In this document: positions 5,016 to 6,571 of the stretch, in pieces
How positions within the stretch are numbered: the stretch's first letter is position 1
How the letters are laid out: the number at the start of each line of letters is the position of its first letter
Origin: Hyphomicrobiales bacterium
Lineage (GTDB): Bacteria > Pseudomonadota > Alphaproteobacteria > Rhizobiales > Beijerinckiaceae
NCBI GenBank assembly: GCA_028290125.1
Contig: JAQGKM010000201.1
Location: 1 to 6,571 of the forward strand
Reading direction: 5' to 3'
Length of the DNA: 6,571 nt
Position numbers and translations under genes: made by a program
Notes under the pieces: generated by a model
Seen by the model: only the letters and a program-made list of their open reading frames with translations
Database searches by the model: none
What the model was told of the DNA's origin: nothing

Positions 5016-6347
5016 ATGACGGACCTGAAATCGCCCGCCTTCACCCGCCGCCAGGCAGCGGGACTTCTGACGGGCGGCCTCATCGGCGCGGCGGCGCCGC
5101 GCGCGGCCTTTGCACAATCGTCCTATCTCGATATTCGTCGCGGCGGAAACTTCACCCCGATCCCGATCGCCGTCACCAATTTCGCGGGCGAGCAGGGACC
5201 GGCGCTGTCGAGCATCATCACCGGCAATTTCTCGCGCTCGGTGTTTCTGCAGCCGCTCGAGCCGCGCTCGTTCCCGCAGCAGATCGCCAATCCCGACCAG
5301 GCGCCGCAGATGGACGCGTGGAAGATGATCAACGCGCAATTCGTGGTGACGGGCCGCGTCGCGCGCGGACCTGACGGACGCATGAAGACCGAGTTCCGCC
5401 TGTGGGACGTGTCCACCGGACAGCAGGTCACGGGCCAGCAATATGTGACCGATCCCAACAATGCGCGCCGCGTCGCCCACATCGTGTCGGACGCGATCTT
5501 CTCGCGCATCACCGGCGAGAAAGGCTTCTTCGACAGCCGCGTCGTGTTCATCAGCGAGTCGGGTCCGAAAGAGCGCCGCATCAAGCGCCTCGCGATCATG
5601 GACCAGGATGGCGGCAATGTGCGCTACCTGACGCGCGGCGACGAACTCGTCGTCACGCCGCGCTTTTCGCCCTCGTCCCAGGATGTCGCCTACATGGCGT
5701 TCGGCCAGGGCGATCCGCGCGTGTTCATTCTCAACATCGAAACCGGACAGCGCGAAGTCGTCGGCAATTTCCCCGGCATGACCTTCTCGCCGCGCTTCTC
5801 GCCCGATGGCCAGAAGGTCATCATGTCGCTGTCGCAGGGCTCGGCGTCGAATCTCTTCACGATGGACCTGCGCTCGCGCGCGACCACGCGTCTCACTGAC
5901 ACGACCGGCATCGACACTTCGCCGTCCTTCTCGCCCGATGGTTCGCAGATCGTGTTCGAAAGCGATCGCGGCGGCACGCAGCAGATCTACGTGATGGGCG
6001 CGGGCGGCGGCGGCGCCAAGCGCATTTCCTACGGCGAAGCGGCGCGCTATTCGACGCCCGTGTGGTCGCCCAAGGGCGACTTCATCGCCTTCACGCGCCA
6101 GAAAGGCGGCTCGTTCGGCATTGGCGTGATGAAGCCGGACGGTTCGGGCGAACGCATCATCACCGAGGGTTACCACAACGAAGGCCCGACTTTCGCGCCC
6201 AACGGTCTCTACGTGATGTTCTTCCGCGAACCCGGCGGCTCCGCCGGCGCGAAGATCTTCATGGCGGATATTTTCGGACGCGGAGAATTCCAGGTCGCGA
6301 CGCCGTCCTTCGGGTCCGATCCGGCCTGGGGTCCGCTGCTGAGCTGA
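5016..6347 (+). CDS. tolB: Tol-Pal system translocation protein TolB (predicted Tat signal peptide)
   Basis: TolB is the periplasmic beta-propeller protein that binds Pal and is released from it by energised TolA. From the chosen ATG it has 443 residues. The N-terminus is a signal peptide with twin arginines (PAFTRRQAAGLL, Arg11-Arg12), a mildly hydrophobic Gly/Ala stretch and a likely cleavage site after AFA (33/34), suggesting Tat rather than Sec export. The TolB amino-terminal alpha/beta domain follows (about 38-165; FTPIPIAVTNF). Then come propeller repeats with the PD40 pattern [RSTV]-[FW]-[SA]-P-x-[GS] beginning near residues 216, 260, 304, 349 and 392, spaced 43-45 residues. The C-terminal DPAWGPLL probably completes the last blade. 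In-frame ATGs at 4998 and 5010 are alternatives; 5016 was preferred because GAGA at 5005-5008 lies 7 bases before it. The tolA stop is 47 bases upstream. Confidence 0.94.
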   Translation: MTDLKSPAFTRRQAAGLLTGGLIGAAAPRAAFAQSSYLDIRRGGNFTPIPIAVTNFAGEQGPALSSIITGNFSRSVFLQPLEPRSFPQQIANPDQAPQMDAWKMINAQFVVTGRVARGPDGRMKTEFRLWDVSTGQQVTGQQYVTDPNNARRVAHIVSDAIFSRITGEKGFFDSRVVFISESGPKERRIKRLAIMDQDGGNVRYLTRGDELVVTPRFSPSSQDVAYMAFGQGDPRVFILNIETGQREVVGNFPGMTFSPRFSPDGQKVIMSLSQGSASNLFTMDLRSRATTRLTDTTGIDTSPSFSPDGSQIVFESDRGGTQQIYVMGAGGGGAKRISYGEAARYSTPVWSPKGDFIAFTRQKGGSFGIGVMKPDGSGERIITEGYHNEGPTFAPNGLYVMFFREPGGSAGAKIFMADIFGRGEFQVATPSFGSDPAWGPLLS

Positions 6348-6355
6348 GCTGAGCT
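6341..6355 (+). repeat. Three tandem GAGCT units spanning the tolB stop
   Basis: GAGCT occurs three times in a row and includes the tolB stop TGA (6345-6347). Because the stop forms at the first unit junction, gain or loss of whole units would leave the TolB C-terminus unchanged. A 10-base perfect palindrome, GAATCGATTC (6356-6365), follows at once. Confidence 0.8.
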
Positions 6356-6384
6356 GAATCGATTCGAGGCGAGACGCGCGTAAA

Positions 6385-6441
6385 CCCTCTCCCAGAGGGA
6401 GAGGGCGGACTCGGGGCAAAGCCCCGAGCCGGGGTGAGGGG
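6385..6441 (+). repeat. Intergenic hairpin repeat, copy A
   Basis: This repeat has two perfect hairpins in a row. Hairpin one is CCCTCTCCC (6385-6393), loop AGA, GGGAGAGGG (6397-6405), a 9-bp stem. Hairpin two is CTCGGGGC (6410-6417), loop AAA, GCCCCGAG (6421-6428), an 8-bp stem. It ends in GGGGTGAGGGG (6431-6441). Sequences of this CCCTCTCCC...GGGTGAGGGG type are dispersed between genes in many alpha- and other proteobacteria. Immediately after tolB it could protect the mRNA 3' end or cause termination, although no T-run follows either stem. Confidence 0.85.
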
Positions 6442-6468
6442 TTTCGGCTGGTCCGGCCAAGGCGCAAT

Positions 6469-6515
6469 CCCCTCATCCGTCGGCTTTGCCGCCACCTTCT
6501 CCCTCTGGGAGAAGG
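6469..6515 (-). repeat. Intergenic hairpin repeat, copy B (inverted relative to copy A)
   Basis: Read on the - strand this matches copy A: a CCTTCTCCC/GGGAGAAGG stem (6507-6515 and 6495-6503, 9 bp, 3-base loop), a shorter middle stem CGGC-loop-GCCG (6481-6491), and an end GGATGAGGGG (6469-6478). The middle hairpin is about 8 bases shorter than in copy A. The outer ends of A (6432-6441) and B (6469-6478) are complementary allowing one G-T pair, so the whole 131-base unit can fold as one large cruciform-like structure around a 27-base spacer. Confidence 0.85.
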
Positions 6516-6571
6516 ACACCCACGACGTCCTCCCCACTCCGCAACCCGATTGCCACAGCCTCGCGACATCC

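Larger units (their letters stand above)
6348..6571 (+). other. Region after tolB without a recognised gene
   Basis: These 224 bases carry no supported coding sequence. They hold the end of the GAGCT tandem repeat, a 10-base palindrome, the inverted pair of hairpin repeats (6385-6515) and about 55 unremarkable bases up to the window edge. pal, the expected next gene, has no visible start or lipoprotein signal here; it may lie beyond the edge. Confidence 0.7.

Noticed and set aside
6385..6515. CRISPR array
   Set aside because: There are only two repeat copies, in inverted orientation and internally palindromic, with one short spacer and no cas genes.
4908..6569. A 553-codon - strand open frame opposite tolB
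   Set aside because: Codon bias of tolB leaves the opposite strand open. The product is Arg/His/Asp-rich without domain features and runs through the hairpin repeats.

Overview
The window is GC-rich, densely coded DNA with every recognised gene on the + strand. The order ruvA-ruvB-[toxin-antitoxin pair]-ybgC-tolQ-tolR-tolA-tolB is that of an alphaproteobacterial chromosome. A Hyphomicrobiales (Rhizobiales) type is likely, judging from the protein sequences, the ruvAB/ybgC-tol linkage and the hairpin repeat family after tolB. No species can be named from the sequence alone.

Layout. Bases 2-433 are the 3' part of ruvA (its start lies before the window), overlapping ruvB (430-1470) by 4 bases. 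Together they encode the Holliday-junction branch-migration motor. Next comes a compact type II toxin-antitoxin pair (1507-1731 antitoxin, 1736-2026 ParE-like toxin), wedged between ruvB and ybgC. The toxin stop overlaps the ybgC start in an ATGA junction. ybgC (2023-2433) encodes a hotdog acyl-CoA thioesterase and normally heads the tol-pal cluster. After a 209-base gap with regulatory-looking sequence come tolQ (2643-3371), tolR (3384-3830), tolA (3841-4968) and tolB (5016-6347), closely spaced like one transcription unit.

How the genes work together. TolQ and TolR form the proton-driven stator in the inner membrane. TolA carries the energy across the periplasm. TolB is the soluble beta-propeller that cycles between TolA and the lipoprotein Pal during outer-membrane constriction at division. 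pal, the usual next gene, is not in the 224 bases after tolB. That stretch instead holds two inverted copies of a hairpin repeat (6385-6515), and the window ends in unassigned sequence.

Most of the window is conserved housekeeping DNA and I see no clear undescribed system. The points most worth a second look are the toxin-antitoxin pair translationally fused to a conserved gene junction, its antitoxin without an evident ribbon-helix-helix N-terminus, the repeat pair with base changes that preserve pairing, and the twin-arginine signal on TolB.
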